A stretch of DNA of 64,000 nucleotides from Amycolatopsis alba DSM 44262 (GCF_000384215.1 NZ_KB913032.1:9509605-9573604), one strand, 5' to 3'. Positions 1-8,575 are shown, counted from the stretch's first letter. A program made the numbers and translations. The notes: generated by a model from the sequence alone, not told the origin.

Positions 1-2
1 GC

Positions 3-620
3 CACGACCTGGACCGCGAACTGTTCGACGCGTTCCTGTGGTCCATGGCGATGGACCTCAAGGTCACCGAGTACGCGACCTACGCCGACCTCAAGGAGTA
101 CATCCACGGTTCGGCCGAGGTGATCGGCCTGCAGATGCTGCCGGTCTTCGGCACCGTGGTACCGGTCGAGGAGGCGATGCCCGGTGCGGCCGCGCTCGGT
201 GAGGCGTTCCAGCTGACCAACTTCCTCCGCGACGTCGGCGAGGACCTCGACCGGGGAAGGCTGTATCTGCCCACCGGTGAACTGGCCGCGTTCGGCGTCG
301 ACCGCGAACTGCTCGAATGGTCCCGTGCGCGCGGGCTGCCGGACCGGCGAGTGCGGCGCGCGCTCGCCGTCGCGGTGGCGCGCAACCGGGCGGTGTACCG
401 CCGCGCCGAAGCGGGGATCCCGTTGCTGCGCCCGGAATCCCGTGACTGCGTGCGGACCGCGCTCACGCTGTACGAAGGCATCCTCGACGAGATCGCGGCC
501 CTCGGTTACGACGTGCTGAACACCCGCGCCGTCGTCCCTCGCCGTCGTCGCGCGGCTGTCGCCCTGCCGAGGCTGCTGGCGAGCACGTGGAGCAACTCCA
601 GGCTTAAGGTTCGGTCATGA
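3..620 (+). CDS. crtB: Phytoene synthase (squalene/phytoene synthase family), 3' part
   Basis: The gene enters from the left edge; 205 C-terminal residues are visible and the reading frame is open from base 3. Phytoene synthases condense two geranylgeranyl diphosphates into phytoene, the first carotenoid step, at the membrane face. The visible part carries the second aspartate-rich motif ([18 protein letters not shown], near base 210) that binds Mg-diphosphate in this family, preceded by the GSAEVIGL segment. Its TGA overlaps the ATG of the next gene (bases 617-620), so the two are probably translated together. A hopanoid-type squalene synthase is possible but the motif context favours phytoene synthase. 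First Asp-rich motif and N-terminus lie outside the window. Confidence 0.82.
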   Translation, partial: HDLDRELFDAFLWSMAMDLKVTEYATYADLKEYIHGSAEVIGLQMLPVFGTVVPVEEAMPGAAALGEAFQLTNFLRDVGEDLDRGRLYLPTGELAAFGVDRELLEWSRARGLPDRRVRRALAVAVARNRAVYRRAEAGIPLLRPESRDCVRTALTLYEGILDEIAALGYDVLNTRAVVPRRRRAAVALPRLLASTWSNSRLKVRS

Positions 621-1402
621 CCTCTGCTTCGAACAGGAAGATCCGGATCGGCGTCCAGCTGCAGCCTCAGCACGCCGAGTACAAGGCGATCCGCCGGGCG
701 GCTTCGGAGGCCGAAGACCTCGGCGTGGACATCGTCTTCAACTGGGACCACTTCTACCCGCTCTACGGCGAGCCCGAGGGCCTGCACTACGAGTGCTGGA
801 CCATGCTGGGCGCCTGGGCGGAGTCCACGTCACGGGTCGAGATCGGCGCGCTGGTGACGTGCAACAGCTACCGCAACCCGGAACTGCTCGCCGACATGGC
901 CCGCACCGTCGACAACATCTCCGACGGACGGCTGATCCTCGGCATCGGCTCCGGCTGGTTCGAGAAGGACTACGACGAGTACGGCTACGAGTTCGGCACC
1001 GCCGGCGGGCGGCTCGACAACCTCGCCGAGGCGCTCCCGCGCATCGAGAGCAGGCTCGGCAAGCTGAACCCGCAGCCGGTCCGCGACATCCCGGTGCTGA
1101 TCGGTGGCGGCGGCGAGAAGAAGACGCTGCGCCTGGTCGCGAAGCACGCCGACATCTGGCACGGCTTCGGCGACCCGGAGGTTGTGGAGCGCAAGGTGAA
1201 GATCCTCGACCAGCACTGCGCCGACGTCGGCCGGGACCCGAAGGAGATCGAGCGTTCGGTCGCCGTCGAAGGCGAGCCGGAGGAGCTGGGTCCGAAGCTG
1301 CTGGAGCACGGTGTCTCACTGTTCACCGTGGCGACCGGCGGGCCGGACTACAACCTCGACAAGCTGCGGTCCTGGATCGCTTGGCGGGACAAGCAGGGCT
1401 GA
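617..1402 (+). CDS. LLM-class F420-dependent oxidoreductase (TIGR03560-like)
   Basis: A 261-residue luciferase-like TIM-barrel protein. These enzymes use F420 (sometimes FMN) to reduce or oxidise small molecules in the cytosol; the substrate cannot be read from sequence. Visible family features are the N-terminal RIGVQLQPQ strand, the [13 protein letters not shown] segment, [21 protein letters not shown] (around residue 103) and the PVLIGGGG strand (around residue 160) near the cofactor phosphate. The start ATG overlaps the upstream stop as ATGA, so expression depends on the phytoene synthase gene; a role in carotenoid or isoprenoid modification is only an inference from this coupling. A long palindrome follows the stop. 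Confidence 0.85.
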   Translation: MTSASNRKIRIGVQLQPQHAEYKAIRRAASEAEDLGVDIVFNWDHFYPLYGEPEGLHYECWTMLGAWAESTSRVEIGALVTCNSYRNPELLADMARTVDNISDGRLILGIGSGWFEKDYDEYGYEFGTAGGRLDNLAEALPRIESRLGKLNPQPVRDIPVLIGGGGEKKTLRLVAKHADIWHGFGDPEVVERKVKILDQHCADVGRDPKEIERSVAVEGEPEELGPKLLEHGVSLFTVATGGPDYNLDKLRSWIAWRDKQG

Positions 1403-1421
1403 GCTCTGGGGCGAGGCGAAA

Positions 1422-1476
1422 GTCCGTGAAGGCCTCCTTCCCTACTCTCAAGGTAGGGAAGGAGGCCTTCACGGAC
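1422..1476. terminator. 24-bp-arm palindrome between convergent genes
   Basis: Perfect inverted repeat with arms 1422-1445 and 1453-1476 and a 7-base loop. The arm contains AAGGCCTCCTT, itself a palindrome, so each arm can also fold alone. It lies between the stops of the plus-strand oxidoreductase and the minus-strand CGNR gene and probably ends transcription from both sides. It lacks a U tract. It resembles in design the palindromes at 19330 and 32364. Confidence 0.75.
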
Positions 1477-1537
1477 AGTGCGGCTGAATGGACGACAGGC
1501 GTGACTGGCTGGACGACACGCTTGGCTCTGCTCGCCC

Positions 1538-2089
1538 TCACGAGCGTTTCCGGCGGTGCGCCGCGACCCGCTCCCGAGTGGCGCACCGAGTCGAGCAGTA
1601 CCGGCGCGGGCTCCCTCCGCCCAAGTGCGCGAAGGGTTTCCCACAGCCCGAAGCTGCACACAGCCCACCCGGCGGCGCCTGACGGTCCGCCAGCAGGACC
1701 GCCAGCACCAGCGCGGACGACGTCACCAGCCACGCGCCCCACGGTCCGTCGTCGGCGGCGTCCACGTGCAGATGCCAGCCGAACCCGGCGTCGTGGTCGG
1801 TCAGCCGCGGCGCGTGCGCGTAGCGGGCCAGCAGCCGGTTCAGCACCCCGGCCGCCTCCGCGGCGTCCCGCGCCGCGAAGACCTCACGCAGCTCCGAAGC
1901 CGCTTCACGCAACGAAGCGACATCCGAAGGCCCCAGCTCGACAGAGGTCTCGCCGTGCGCCTCCAGCACGGACCGGACCGCAGAAACCGAGGGCTCCGGA
2001 ACGAGCAGGACCGCCAGCAGGTCGACCGCCCGCTGCGCCCCCGCGCGCGCCGAACGGCCGGGTAGGAAATCCTGCTGCGCCGAAGTCAT
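1538..2089 (-). CDS. CGNR zinc-finger (ABATE-type) putative regulator
   Basis: A 183-residue protein with an all-helical N-terminal ABATE-like half and a C-terminal CGNR-type zinc finger: CAASGCGKPF (around residue 144) followed by RRYCSTRCATRERVAAHRR, giving four cysteines. The family is thought to bind DNA and regulate neighbours, though few members are characterised. It is divergently placed from an MFS exporter with only 22 bp between the start codons, and an inverted repeat spans that gap, which fits local control of the exporter. A second protein of the family, also divergent from an enzyme gene, is at 49714-50247. Confidence 0.8.
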   Translation of the reverse strand: MTSAQQDFLPGRSARAGAQRAVDLLAVLLVPEPSVSAVRSVLEAHGETSVELGPSDVASLREAASELREVFAARDAAEAAGVLNRLLARYAHAPRLTDHDAGFGWHLHVDAADDGPWGAWLVTSSALVLAVLLADRQAPPGGLCAASGCGKPFAHLGGGSPRRYCSTRCATRERVAAHRRKRS

Positions 2090-2095
2090 ACCCCA

Positions 2096-2128
2096 CTGTA
2101 ACGTCTTGATTATGAGAAGCCGTTACAG
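2096..2128. promoter_or_regulatory. Candidate operator of the CGNR/MFS divergent pair
   Basis: Perfect 8-bp inverted repeat CTGTAACG (2096-2103) and CGTTACAG (2121-2128), separated by 17 bp. It covers the short divergent gap and the first codons of the MFS gene, so a bound protein would block the exporter start. Assignment to the CGNR protein is inferred from position. Confidence 0.5.
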
Positions 2129-3290
2129 GCTAGCCGTCTACTTGACCGGCGCGACGGTCGCCAGGACCGGCGACGAGCTGTCCGGACCCGCGTTGCTCTT
2201 GCTGGGGCTCAGCGTCGACGGCTCGGCAGCCACCGGGTCCGCACTGCTCGCGGGCCTGACGATCTCGGCCGCGGCGGGCGGGCCGCTGCTCGGCGCGCTG
2301 CTCGACCGCAGTCCCCGGCCGGGTCGGCTGCTGGCGTGGGCGTTGCTGGCCTACGCGGGCGGGCTCGGGGCGGTGCTCGCCCTCGTCGAAGTCCCGGCCG
2401 CGATCGCGGTGGCCGTCGCGGCCGGGCTGCTCAACCCCGCCTTGGCGGGCGGATGGACGGCGCAGCTGCCGAATGTCCGCGGCGGGACACCGCTGGCGAG
2501 GGCGAGCGCGCTGGACGCGATGACGTTCACCGCCGCGAGCCTCGCCGGGCCGGGACTCGCCGGGCTCGTGGCCGCGTACGCCGGCGCTCCGGCCGCGGTC
2601 GCCGTCGCGATCACGCTGGTCGCGGTGGCGTTCCCGGCGGCCTGGTCGCTGCCCGCCGTCGAAGCGAAGCCCGCGAAACCGATCCTTCGCCGGCTCGCCG
2701 ACGGGTTCGCGGTCCTCTTCCGCAACCGCTCGCTGCTGAGGGCCACCGCGACGTCCACGGTGTCCTTCGTCGGGATCGGGGTCGCCTTGGTCTGCTATCC
2801 GCTGCTCGGCGCCCAGCGGCTGGGGAATCCGGGTTTCGGCGCGCTCCTGCTCACCGTGCTGGCCGCCGCGTCACTGATCGCGAACGCCGTACTGGCCCGC
2901 AAACCACCACCGCCGGACAGCACCGTGCTCGTCACCACCGTCCTGCTGGGCGCGAGTTTTCTGCTCGCGGCGACCGGCGACGACGCGGTGACCCTGCTGG
3001 CCGCGGCCGTACTCGCCGGTTTCGCCGAGGGACCACAACTTTCGGCGCTTTTCGCCATCCGGCATCGCGAAGCGCCCGCGGACGTCCGGGCTCAGGTTTT
3101 CACGACGGCTGCGAGCGTGAAGATCACCGGACTCGCGACGGGAGCGGCGGCAGCAGGACCGCTGAGCGCACTCTCCGTAACCGCCGCCTTGAGTGCCGCG
3201 GCGGGTTGTCAGCTGCTCGCGGCTGCGACGTATGTACTGGTCAAACCGTCCGGGCGGACTAGAACGCCATCGCCTGAGCGCGCCGCTTGA
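2112..3290 (+). CDS. MFS transporter
   Basis: About 392 residues with roughly 12 hydrophobic segments, the normal size for a major facilitator exporter. Short loops, an acidic-basic GALLDRSPRPGR segment between TM2 and TM3 (the position of the family's motif A), and Ala/Leu-rich helices are visible. It probably exports a drug or metabolite by proton antiport. I chose ATG 2112; an in-frame TTG lies two codons upstream at 2106. The gene is divergent from the CGNR regulator and its 3' end overlaps the end of the convergent Rv2175c-like gene by 32 bp (3259-3290). Substrate unknown. Confidence 0.83.
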   Translation: MRSRYRLAVYLTGATVARTGDELSGPALLLLGLSVDGSAATGSALLAGLTISAAAGGPLLGALLDRSPRPGRLLAWALLAYAGGLGAVLALVEVPAAIAVAVAAGLLNPALAGGWTAQLPNVRGGTPLARASALDAMTFTAASLAGPGLAGLVAAYAGAPAAVAVAITLVAVAFPAAWSLPAVEAKPAKPILRRLADGFAVLFRNRSLLRATATSTVSFVGIGVALVCYPLLGAQRLGNPGFGALLLTVLAAASLIANAVLARKPPPPDSTVLVTTVLLGASFLLAATGDDAVTLLAAAVLAGFAEGPQLSALFAIRHREAPADVRAQVFTTAASVKITGLATGAAAAGPLSALSVTAALSAAAGCQLLAAATYVLVKPSGRTRTPSPERAA

Positions 3291-3636
3291 CCTCGGTGCC
3301 GTGGCTGGTGCGCAGCGCGTTGACCGGGGTGGCCCCCGGCAGCGTGTCGTCCTCGGCGAAGAGCCAGCGCAACATCTCCGTCCGGCTGAAGCCGGAATCC
3401 GCGAGCACGGTGATCGTGCCCGCCAGGCCCTTGACCACGCCGTCCTTCACCAGGAACGCGGCCGGGACGTACAGGTCGCCCTTGCGCCGGACGGCGATCA
3501 GGTGACCGTCGCGCAACATCTGGCGGACCTTGTTGGCCGAAACGTTCAGCGCGGTCGCGACCTCCGTGATCGGGAGAACGGCCACATCTGCATCGAGAAC
3601 GTCGTCGGCGACGGGAATACCACTCACAGGTGACAC
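3259..3636 (-). CDS. Rv2175c-family DNA-binding protein
   Basis: A 125-residue protein matching the Mycobacterium tuberculosis Rv2175c family: an N-terminal winged helix-turn-helix (LPITEVATALNVSANKVRQM, about residues 21-40, then a wing with RRKGDLYVPAAF) and a short C-terminal helical domain. In M. tuberculosis the protein binds DNA and its binding is switched off by PknL phosphorylation. Here too it is divergent from the pknL-like kinase gene (start about 175 bp away), so the functional pairing is probably kept; its N-terminal Ser/Thr residues are the likely target region (inference). The 3' end overlaps the convergent MFS gene. GTG start at 3636; GTG 3627 is an alternative. Confidence 0.85.
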   Translation of the reverse strand: MSPVSGIPVADDVLDADVAVLPITEVATALNVSANKVRQMLRDGHLIAVRRKGDLYVPAAFLVKDGVVKGLAGTITVLADSGFSRTEMLRWLFAEDDTLPGATPVNALRTSHGTEVKRRAQAMAF

Positions 3637-3797
3637 TGTGCCACATTCCGTCTTCCGCTCCGTTAGTACGCTTGGGTGACGACCCGGCCATGACGGAACG
3701 TGTCCGACTGGTCACGCATACCACCGTTTCGACGAATTGCCGGAAATCGTGATCCTCGGCGAGCCAGGTCCCGTACACCAGAACATGGGTACTTCCG

Positions 3798-3803
3798 TAC
3801 GAT
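3798..3803 (+). promoter_or_regulatory. -10 element of pknL (leaderless start)
   Basis: TACGAT ends 8 bp before GTG 3812, the spacing expected when the transcript begins at the start codon. No Shine-Dalgarno sequence precedes the start. No clear -35 hexamer is visible. Confidence 0.5.
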
Positions 3804-3811
3804 CCATAGCC

Positions 3812-5863
3812 GTGACACGCACGGATCCCACGTTGGTGGGCACTCTGCTCGAGGGCCGCTACCGGGTGGACAAGCTGCTCGCACGCGGTGGGATGTCGTC
3901 GGTGTACCGCGGCGTCGACACCCGCCTGGACCGCCAGGTCGCCATCAAGATCATGGACCCGCGGTTCGCCGACGACCGCTCGTTCGTCGAGCGCTTCGAA
4001 CGGGAGGCCCGCTCGGCGGCCCGGCTGCACCACCCGCACGTGGTGGCGGTGCACGACCAGGGCTTCGACACCCCCGGCGGCGAGGAGTCCGGCCGCGCGT
4101 TCCTGGTGATGGAACTCGTCGACGGCGGGACCCTGCGCGAACTGCTCACCGAACGCGGCCCGCTGGACGTCGCGCTCGCGCTGAGCATCGCCGAACCGGT
4201 GCTGTCCGCGCTCGCCGCGGCGCACGCCGCCGGACTGGTGCACCGCGACGTCAAACCGGAGAACGTGCTCATCGGCCGCGGCGGCACGGCGCTTTCGGGC
4301 GGCGTGGTCAAGGTGGGCGACTTCGGCCTGGTCCGCGCGGTCGCGAGCGCGGGCACCACGAGTTCGAGCGTCATCCTCGGCACCGTCGCCTACGTCTCGC
4401 CCGAACAGGTCTCCACCGGCGCGACCACGTCCAGCGGCGACGTCTACTCGGCCGGGATCCTGCTGTACGAAATGCTCACCGGACGCGCGCCCTACACCGG
4501 CGACACCGCGATCTCGGTGGCGTACCGGCACGTCAACGACGACGTCCCGCGCCCGAGCGAACTGCGCCCGGACATCCCGCCGATGCTGGACGAGCTGATC
4601 CTGCGCGCCACCAGGCGCGATCCCGGCCAGCGCCCGGCCGACGCCTCGGCGTTCCTCGCCGAACTGAACCACCTGCGCACCGCCCTCGGTGTCCCGCCGG
4701 TCCCGGTACCCGTGCCGCTGCCCGCGGACGCCGACCGGGAGACCGACGCCGAGCGCACCACCCCCGGCATCCCGGCCGTCCCGGCGGCGAGCCCGACCGC
4801 GGCGACGACGGTGCTGACGCCGGTCGCCGAAGCGACCATGCCGGTCACCGGACCGCGCGGAACGCAGGCGATGCAGCGGGAGCCCCACTTCGCCGCCCAG
4901 CCGCCCCGGACCTCTCCACCGCGTCCCAAACCACCCGCGGACGACGAGAAGCCGGGGTCGCGCAAGCGCCTCTACCTGATGATCGCGGCCGCCGTGGTGA
5001 TCCTCGGCGGCCTGATCGGCGCGTTCGCCTTCATCCTCAACGACACCGGCCCGACGTCGTCGTCGGTGCCGAAGCTGGCCGGGATGAACCAGGCCGCCGC
5101 CGGTGACGCGCTCCGGTCGGCGAAGCTGACCCCCGCCTACACCGAGGAGTACAGCGACACCGCCGCGCAGCACACGGTGATCCGGTCCGACCCCGCGGCG
5201 GGCACGTCGCTCGCGCCGGGCGCCACGGTCAACGTCGTGCTGTCGAAGGGCCGCCCGATCGTGCCGGACATCCAGGCCGGCACGAGCCAGCAGGACGCGG
5301 AGACGGCGATCAAGGCCGCGCAGCTGACCCCGGCCCAGGGCGAGCAGGAGTACAGCGACGTCGCCAAGGGCAAGGTGATCCGCGTCGACCCGAGCCCCGG
5401 TTCGCAGCTGAACATCGGCGGGCAGGTCACGCTCATCCTGTCGAAGGGCCCCGAGCCGCTGCCGCCGGTCCCGGACGTCACGGGCCAGGCCAAGGACGCC
5501 GCCTTCCAGATCCTGCAGCAGGCCGGGTTCCAGCCGTTCCAGGCAGGCGAGGAGTTCTCGGACCAGTTCGTCGCCGGGCAGGTGATCCGCACCGACCCGA
5601 AGGGCGGCGGCAAGGCGAGCAACCGCCGGATCGGCGTATTCGTTTCGAACGCCGTCGAAGTACCGAATGTGACCTTCAAGCGGTGGGAAGAGGCGGTCCA
5701 GATCCTGCGCCAGGCGGGGCTGGACGCCGACCGTGAGGGTCACGGAAACGGCAATGGCCACGGCGGCGGAAACGGTGGTTTCGACTTCGTCGTGCAGCAG
5801 GATCCGCAGCCGGGCGCCAAGGTGCCGAAGGGCACGAAAGTGCGGCTCAGGGTCTTCGGGTGA
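3812..5863 (+). CDS. pknL: Ser/Thr protein kinase with PASTA domains, PknL orthologue
   Basis: A 683-residue transmembrane kinase. Kinase domain, residues about 15-290: Lys46 in VAIK, catalytic HRDVKPEN (Asp146), DFG at 170, SPEQV activation-segment end. A Pro-rich linker follows, one TM helix at about 387-409, then four extracellular PASTA repeats to the C-terminus, which in this family bind peptidoglycan fragments or lipid II. M. tuberculosis PknL lacks PASTA domains while corynebacterial PknL has them. The last PASTA carries an odd Gly/Asn/His-rich insert near residue 655. Divergence from the Rv2175c homologue supports the name. I chose GTG 3812 because TACGAT lies 8 bp upstream (leaderless start); ATG 3785 is the alternative. 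Likely autophosphorylating sensor of wall status. Confidence 0.9.
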   Translation: MTRTDPTLVGTLLEGRYRVDKLLARGGMSSVYRGVDTRLDRQVAIKIMDPRFADDRSFVERFEREARSAARLHHPHVVAVHDQGFDTPGGEESGRAFLVMELVDGGTLRELLTERGPLDVALALSIAEPVLSALAAAHAAGLVHRDVKPENVLIGRGGTALSGGVVKVGDFGLVRAVASAGTTSSSVILGTVAYVSPEQVSTGATTSSGDVYSAGILLYEMLTGRAPYTGDTAISVAYRHVNDDVPRPSELRPDIPPMLDELILRATRRDPGQRPADASAFLAELNHLRTALGVPPVPVPVPLPADADRETDAERTTPGIPAVPAASPTAATTVLTPVAEATMPVTGPRGTQAMQREPHFAAQPPRTSPPRPKPPADDEKPGSRKRLYLMIAAAVVILGGLIGAFAFILNDTGPTSSSVPKLAGMNQAAAGDALRSAKLTPAYTEEYSDTAAQHTVIRSDPAAGTSLAPGATVNVVLSKGRPIVPDIQAGTSQQDAETAIKAAQLTPAQGEQEYSDVAKGKVIRVDPSPGSQLNIGGQVTLILSKGPEPLPPVPDVTGQAKDAAFQILQQAGFQPFQAGEEFSDQFVAGQVIRTDPKGGGKASNRRIGVFVSNAVEVPNVTFKRWEEAVQILRQAGLDADREGHGNGNGHGGGNGGFDFVVQQDPQPGAKVPKGTKVRLRVFG

Positions 5864-5922
5864 CGCGAAAGGTGCGGTGAAACCGTTCAGTACCGGCGCG
5901 GTCATCGGATACCGTGAACCGC

Positions 5923-5997
5923 ATGGTGGTCGTTGACGACGTGAGCGGCAGGTCGGACAGGTTCACCTCGCGTCCGGTCGCACCCGGTCCACGATGA
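5923..5997 (+). CDS. Short leader ORF (24 aa) coupled to the next gene
   Basis: ATG 5923 opens a 24-codon frame beginning MVVVDDVSGRSDRF and ending in a TGA (5995-5997) that overlaps the ATG of the following gene (ATGA at 5994-5997). TACCGT at 5910-5915 stands 7 bp before the ATG, so the mRNA is probably leaderless and this short ORF would be the first translated. The downstream gene has no Shine-Dalgarno sequence of its own, which supports translation by coupling. No known family. Confidence 0.5.
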   Translation: MVVVDDVSGRSDRFTSRPVAPGPR

Positions 5998-6785
5998 GCT
6001 TCTTCACGGACAGCCCCCGCGGCCGCCCTCTCTTCCCGGTGCCGGAGCAGGAGCTGTTCGGCTACAACGGCCGCCCGTGGGTGGAATCGCCGCACGAGTA
6101 CATCGTCCCGGCGATCCTGCCCTGGTCGATGCCGCTGGGCCGCGCCGAACGGACCATCGTGGCGCTGCGCGGCATCGAGGTGTGGCCGGAGTCGGTGACC
6201 TTCCAGCTGTCGGTGTACGCGCGGGATCTCTTGCTGGACGAGCCCGGCGAAGGCCTGATCGACCATCGACGGGTCCCGGACTACAACGCGCTGCTGGTCG
6301 GGGTGCTGTTCCCCGACGGCCGCCGGGCCAGTTCGGAGACCATCTCCGTGCCGTCCGCCGCCAAACCGGATCAGCCGGTACTGCGCGCGCAGGGGCTGGG
6401 CGGCACGTCGTTCCACGTCGACCACGAGATCTTCCTGTGGCCGCTGCCGCCCGACGGGCCGCTGGAGTTCATCGTCCAGTGGCTCGACCGCGACATCGAG
6501 GAGACGCGCACCCCGCTCGACGGCACCGCGATCCGCGACGCCGCCAAGGAGGCGAGCGAGATCTGGCCCGGCCTGCCCGCGCGGGAGGCGCACGGGCTGC
6601 CGTTCCGCCGGGTCGGGGCGCAGGCGATGATCACCCCCGCCTGGCCCCGCGAGTCACAGGCGCCGCCTCCACTTCCCCAGCCGAAACGCACGTCACCGCC
6701 GTCGCCACCGCCCGCTCAAGCGACGGCGGACCAGCCGCGACGCGGTGCGCCGCTGCCGACCCGCCTCCCCCGCCGGGCTCGCTGA
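5994..6785 (+). CDS. Conserved hypothetical protein, Pro-rich C-terminus
   Basis: A 263-residue soluble protein that I cannot assign. The first 210 residues look like a compact beta-rich domain (alternating hydrophobic strands, several Trp and Asp/Glu), without signal peptide or membrane segment. The last 50 residues are a low-complexity Pro/Arg/Ala tail. It follows pknL on the same strand after 130 bp and has its own leaderless leader ORF overlapping the start, so it is its own transcription unit. Location next to pknL is the only functional hint; it could be a kinase substrate but nothing in the sequence proves it. Confidence 0.7.
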   Translation: MSFFTDSPRGRPLFPVPEQELFGYNGRPWVESPHEYIVPAILPWSMPLGRAERTIVALRGIEVWPESVTFQLSVYARDLLLDEPGEGLIDHRRVPDYNALLVGVLFPDGRRASSETISVPSAAKPDQPVLRAQGLGGTSFHVDHEIFLWPLPPDGPLEFIVQWLDRDIEETRTPLDGTAIRDAAKEASEIWPGLPAREAHGLPFRRVGAQAMITPAWPRESQAPPPLPQPKRTSPPSPPPAQATADQPRRGAPLPTRLPRRAR

Positions 6786-6893
6786 CGTATCTCGCGTGTC
6801 CCTGGCCGTGACTCGCGTGCTTGAAGCCGGAACACAGGAGTTCCGCCTCCAAGCACGTGAGTTACGTCCTCAAGCACGTGAGTTCCGGGTGAT
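6786..6893. repeat. Cluster of imperfect ~20-bp repeats (array 1)
   Basis: Units close to ACTCGCGTGCTTGAAGCCGG occur first in forward and then in reverse orientation (for example AAGCACGTGAGTTCCGG near 6872). Opposed copies can fold into a hairpin. The array fills the gap between two convergent genes and reaches to within a few bases of the stop of the minus-strand reductase. Related arrays are at 19404, 34458 and 42213. Confidence 0.7.
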
Positions 6894-6896
6894 GGC

Positions 6897-7730
6897 TCAG
6901 CGGAACGCTTCGACGTTCGCCACGGCCCATTCCGCATAGGTGACACCGGGCCGTCCAGTGAGCTCCTGGACGACACCCGTCGGCTTGTCGGGGTTCTCGG
7001 TGAAGTACGCGAAGCCGTCGAGGAGCCACTCCGCGATCTCCGCCGGGATCCCGGCGCCGGCCCACTGCTTCTCCGCCTCTTCACGGGTGAGCTCCTGAAA
7101 GGTCACCTTCTCGCCGAGCGCGGCCGAGATGGCGGCGACCTGTTCACGCTGACTGATCGCCGTCGGGCCGCTCAACGTGTGCTTCTTGCCGACGTGCCCC
7201 TCGGTCAGGAGGACGTGCGCCGCGACGGCGGCGATGTCCGCGAGGTCGATCGGCGTCATCGTCGCTTCGGCGTAGGCGTCGCGGACCACCCGCTCGGCCT
7301 TGATCGTCTCCGCCCAGCCGAGGGTGTTGTTCATGAACGCGCCCGGCCGCAGGAACGTCCAGTCGAACTCCGCCTCCCGGACCGCCTTCTCGATGATCGC
7401 GTACGCCACACCGCTCGAGTTCTCCACCGGGTCGTCGGCGTTGCTGCCCGACAGCGCCACCACCCGGCGCACCCCTGCCTCCTTCGCCAGCTTCACGAAG
7501 TCGTCGACCGTGTCCGCCAGAGGCGCCAGGTACACGGTCTCGATGCCTTCGAGGGCTTCCGGCAGGGTCTCCGGCTTGCCCAGATAGCCCTTGGCGACCT
7601 CCACCTGCTCCGGGAGCGCCGCCTTCACCGGGTTGACGGTCAGCGCCCGCACCGGCGCCCCGGCCTTCACCAGTTCGTTGACCAGCAGCCTGCCGACGCT
7701 TCCGGTCGCACCGGTCACCAGGATCGTCAC
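6897..7730 (-). CDS. NAD(P)-binding SDR-family (NmrA/QorB-like) protein
   Basis: A 277-residue atypical short-chain dehydrogenase. The N-terminus TILVTGATGSVGRLLV carries the GxxGxxG dinucleotide-binding motif; the central ALSGSNADDP and DWTFLRPGAFMNN segments are typical of NmrA/HSCARG and QorB-like reductases, which either reduce quinones or sense NAD(P)H ratio. The catalytic YxxxK is not evident. GTG 7730 is chosen because AAGGAG lies 9 bp upstream. The gene is divergent from a TetR regulator and an inverted repeat lies between them, so the TetR protein probably controls it. Substrate unknown. Confidence 0.82.
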   Translation of the reverse strand: MTILVTGATGSVGRLLVNELVKAGAPVRALTVNPVKAALPEQVEVAKGYLGKPETLPEALEGIETVYLAPLADTVDDFVKLAKEAGVRRVVALSGSNADDPVENSSGVAYAIIEKAVREAEFDWTFLRPGAFMNNTLGWAETIKAERVVRDAYAEATMTPIDLADIAAVAAHVLLTEGHVGKKHTLSGPTAISQREQVAAISAALGEKVTFQELTREEAEKQWAGAGIPAEIAEWLLDGFAYFTENPDKPTGVVQELTGRPGVTYAEWAVANVEAFR

Positions 7731-7756
7731 GATTCCCCACTCCTTTTCGTACGTCC

Positions 7757-7777
7757 TACGGTAATGCTTTAACCGTA
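7757..7777. promoter_or_regulatory. Candidate TetR operator
   Basis: TACGGT (7757-7762) and ACCGTA (7772-7777) form an inverted repeat with a 9-bp AT-rich centre, located between the divergent reductase and TetR genes. TetR dimers usually bind such sites and autoregulate. The stretch is markedly less GC-rich than its surroundings. Confidence 0.5.
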
Positions 7778-7825
7778 CCTCATACGAGAATGTAGAATCC
7801 AGTTTCACGGCCGAGTGGAGTGTGG

Positions 7826-8575
7826 ATGGACTTCGAGCGCAGCCTCGAACTGTTGTGGCGTGACAGCGGCGAGACCCGGCAGCCGACCAGGGGGCGGAAG
7901 CCGAAACTGACCCTCGACCAGGTGATCGCCACCGCCGTCGCGCTCGCCGACGGCGCGGGCGAGGCGACCGTGTCGATGAGCCAGATCGCCAAGGAGCTCG
8001 GCGCCGGCACGATGACGCTCTACACCTACGTCCCCGGCAAGACGGAACTGCTCGACCTCATGGTGGACTCGGTGCTCGCCGAACGCGACCTCCCCGGCCC
8101 CGGCGCCCCGCGGCCCGACGGCTGGCGCGAGCAGGTGCGGCTCTACGCCGAACGCACGCTGGCCGTGTTCCGGGCGCATCCGTGGCTGCGCTCGACGTCG
8201 ATGGTGCGACCGGTGCTCGGGCCGGGGCTGATGGCGGGCCAGGAGTACCTGATCGCGGCCGTGTCGGACATCGGGCTGCCCCCGCGCAAGGCGGCGGCCG
8301 CCGCGAACAGCATCGAGATCTACGTCCAGGCGAACGCGACCCTGTTCGCCGAGACGGCGCAGGTCGAGCAGCAGACCGGGCAGACGACCGACGCCTGGTG
8401 GGGGCAGCGGTCGGTGTTCTGGGAGAAGTACTTCGACGTCAAGCGGCATCCGGCGATGACGCGACTGTGGGAAAGCGGCGGCTACGAGGCGGAGACCTGC
8501 GAAGCCGCCGACGAGGCCTTCACGTTCGGGCTCGAGCGCATGCTGGACGGCATCGAAGCGCTCGTCGCCCGCTGA
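7826..8575 (+). CDS. TetR/AcrR-family transcriptional regulator
   Basis: A 249-residue repressor. The N-terminal helix-turn-helix is clear: LTLDQVIATAVALADGAG then VSMSQIAKELGAGTMTLYTYVPGKTELLDLMVD (about residues 27-80). The C-terminal half is the ligand-binding TetR_C domain (Trp-rich, residues 100-240). ATG 7826 is preceded by GGAG at 7817-7820; a GTG at 7820 is in frame but has no such site. It is divergent from the NAD(P)-binding reductase gene and convergent with ftsQ, only 7 bp apart from it. The likely target is the shared intergenic operator; inducer unknown. Confidence 0.85.
   Translation: MDFERSLELLWRDSGETRQPTRGRKPKLTLDQVIATAVALADGAGEATVSMSQIAKELGAGTMTLYTYVPGKTELLDLMVDSVLAERDLPGPGAPRPDGWREQVRLYAERTLAVFRAHPWLRSTSMVRPVLGPGLMAGQEYLIAAVSDIGLPPRKAAAAANSIEIYVQANATLFAETAQVEQQTGQTTDAWWGQRSVFWEKYFDVKRHPAMTRLWESGGYEAETCEAADEAFTFGLERMLDGIEALVAR

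Noticed and set aside
3209..5905. Very long open frame on the minus strand opposite pknL
   Set aside because: It mirrors the kinase frame; Arg/Ala/Gly-rich low-complexity product without domains, typical of antisense frames in GC-rich DNA.
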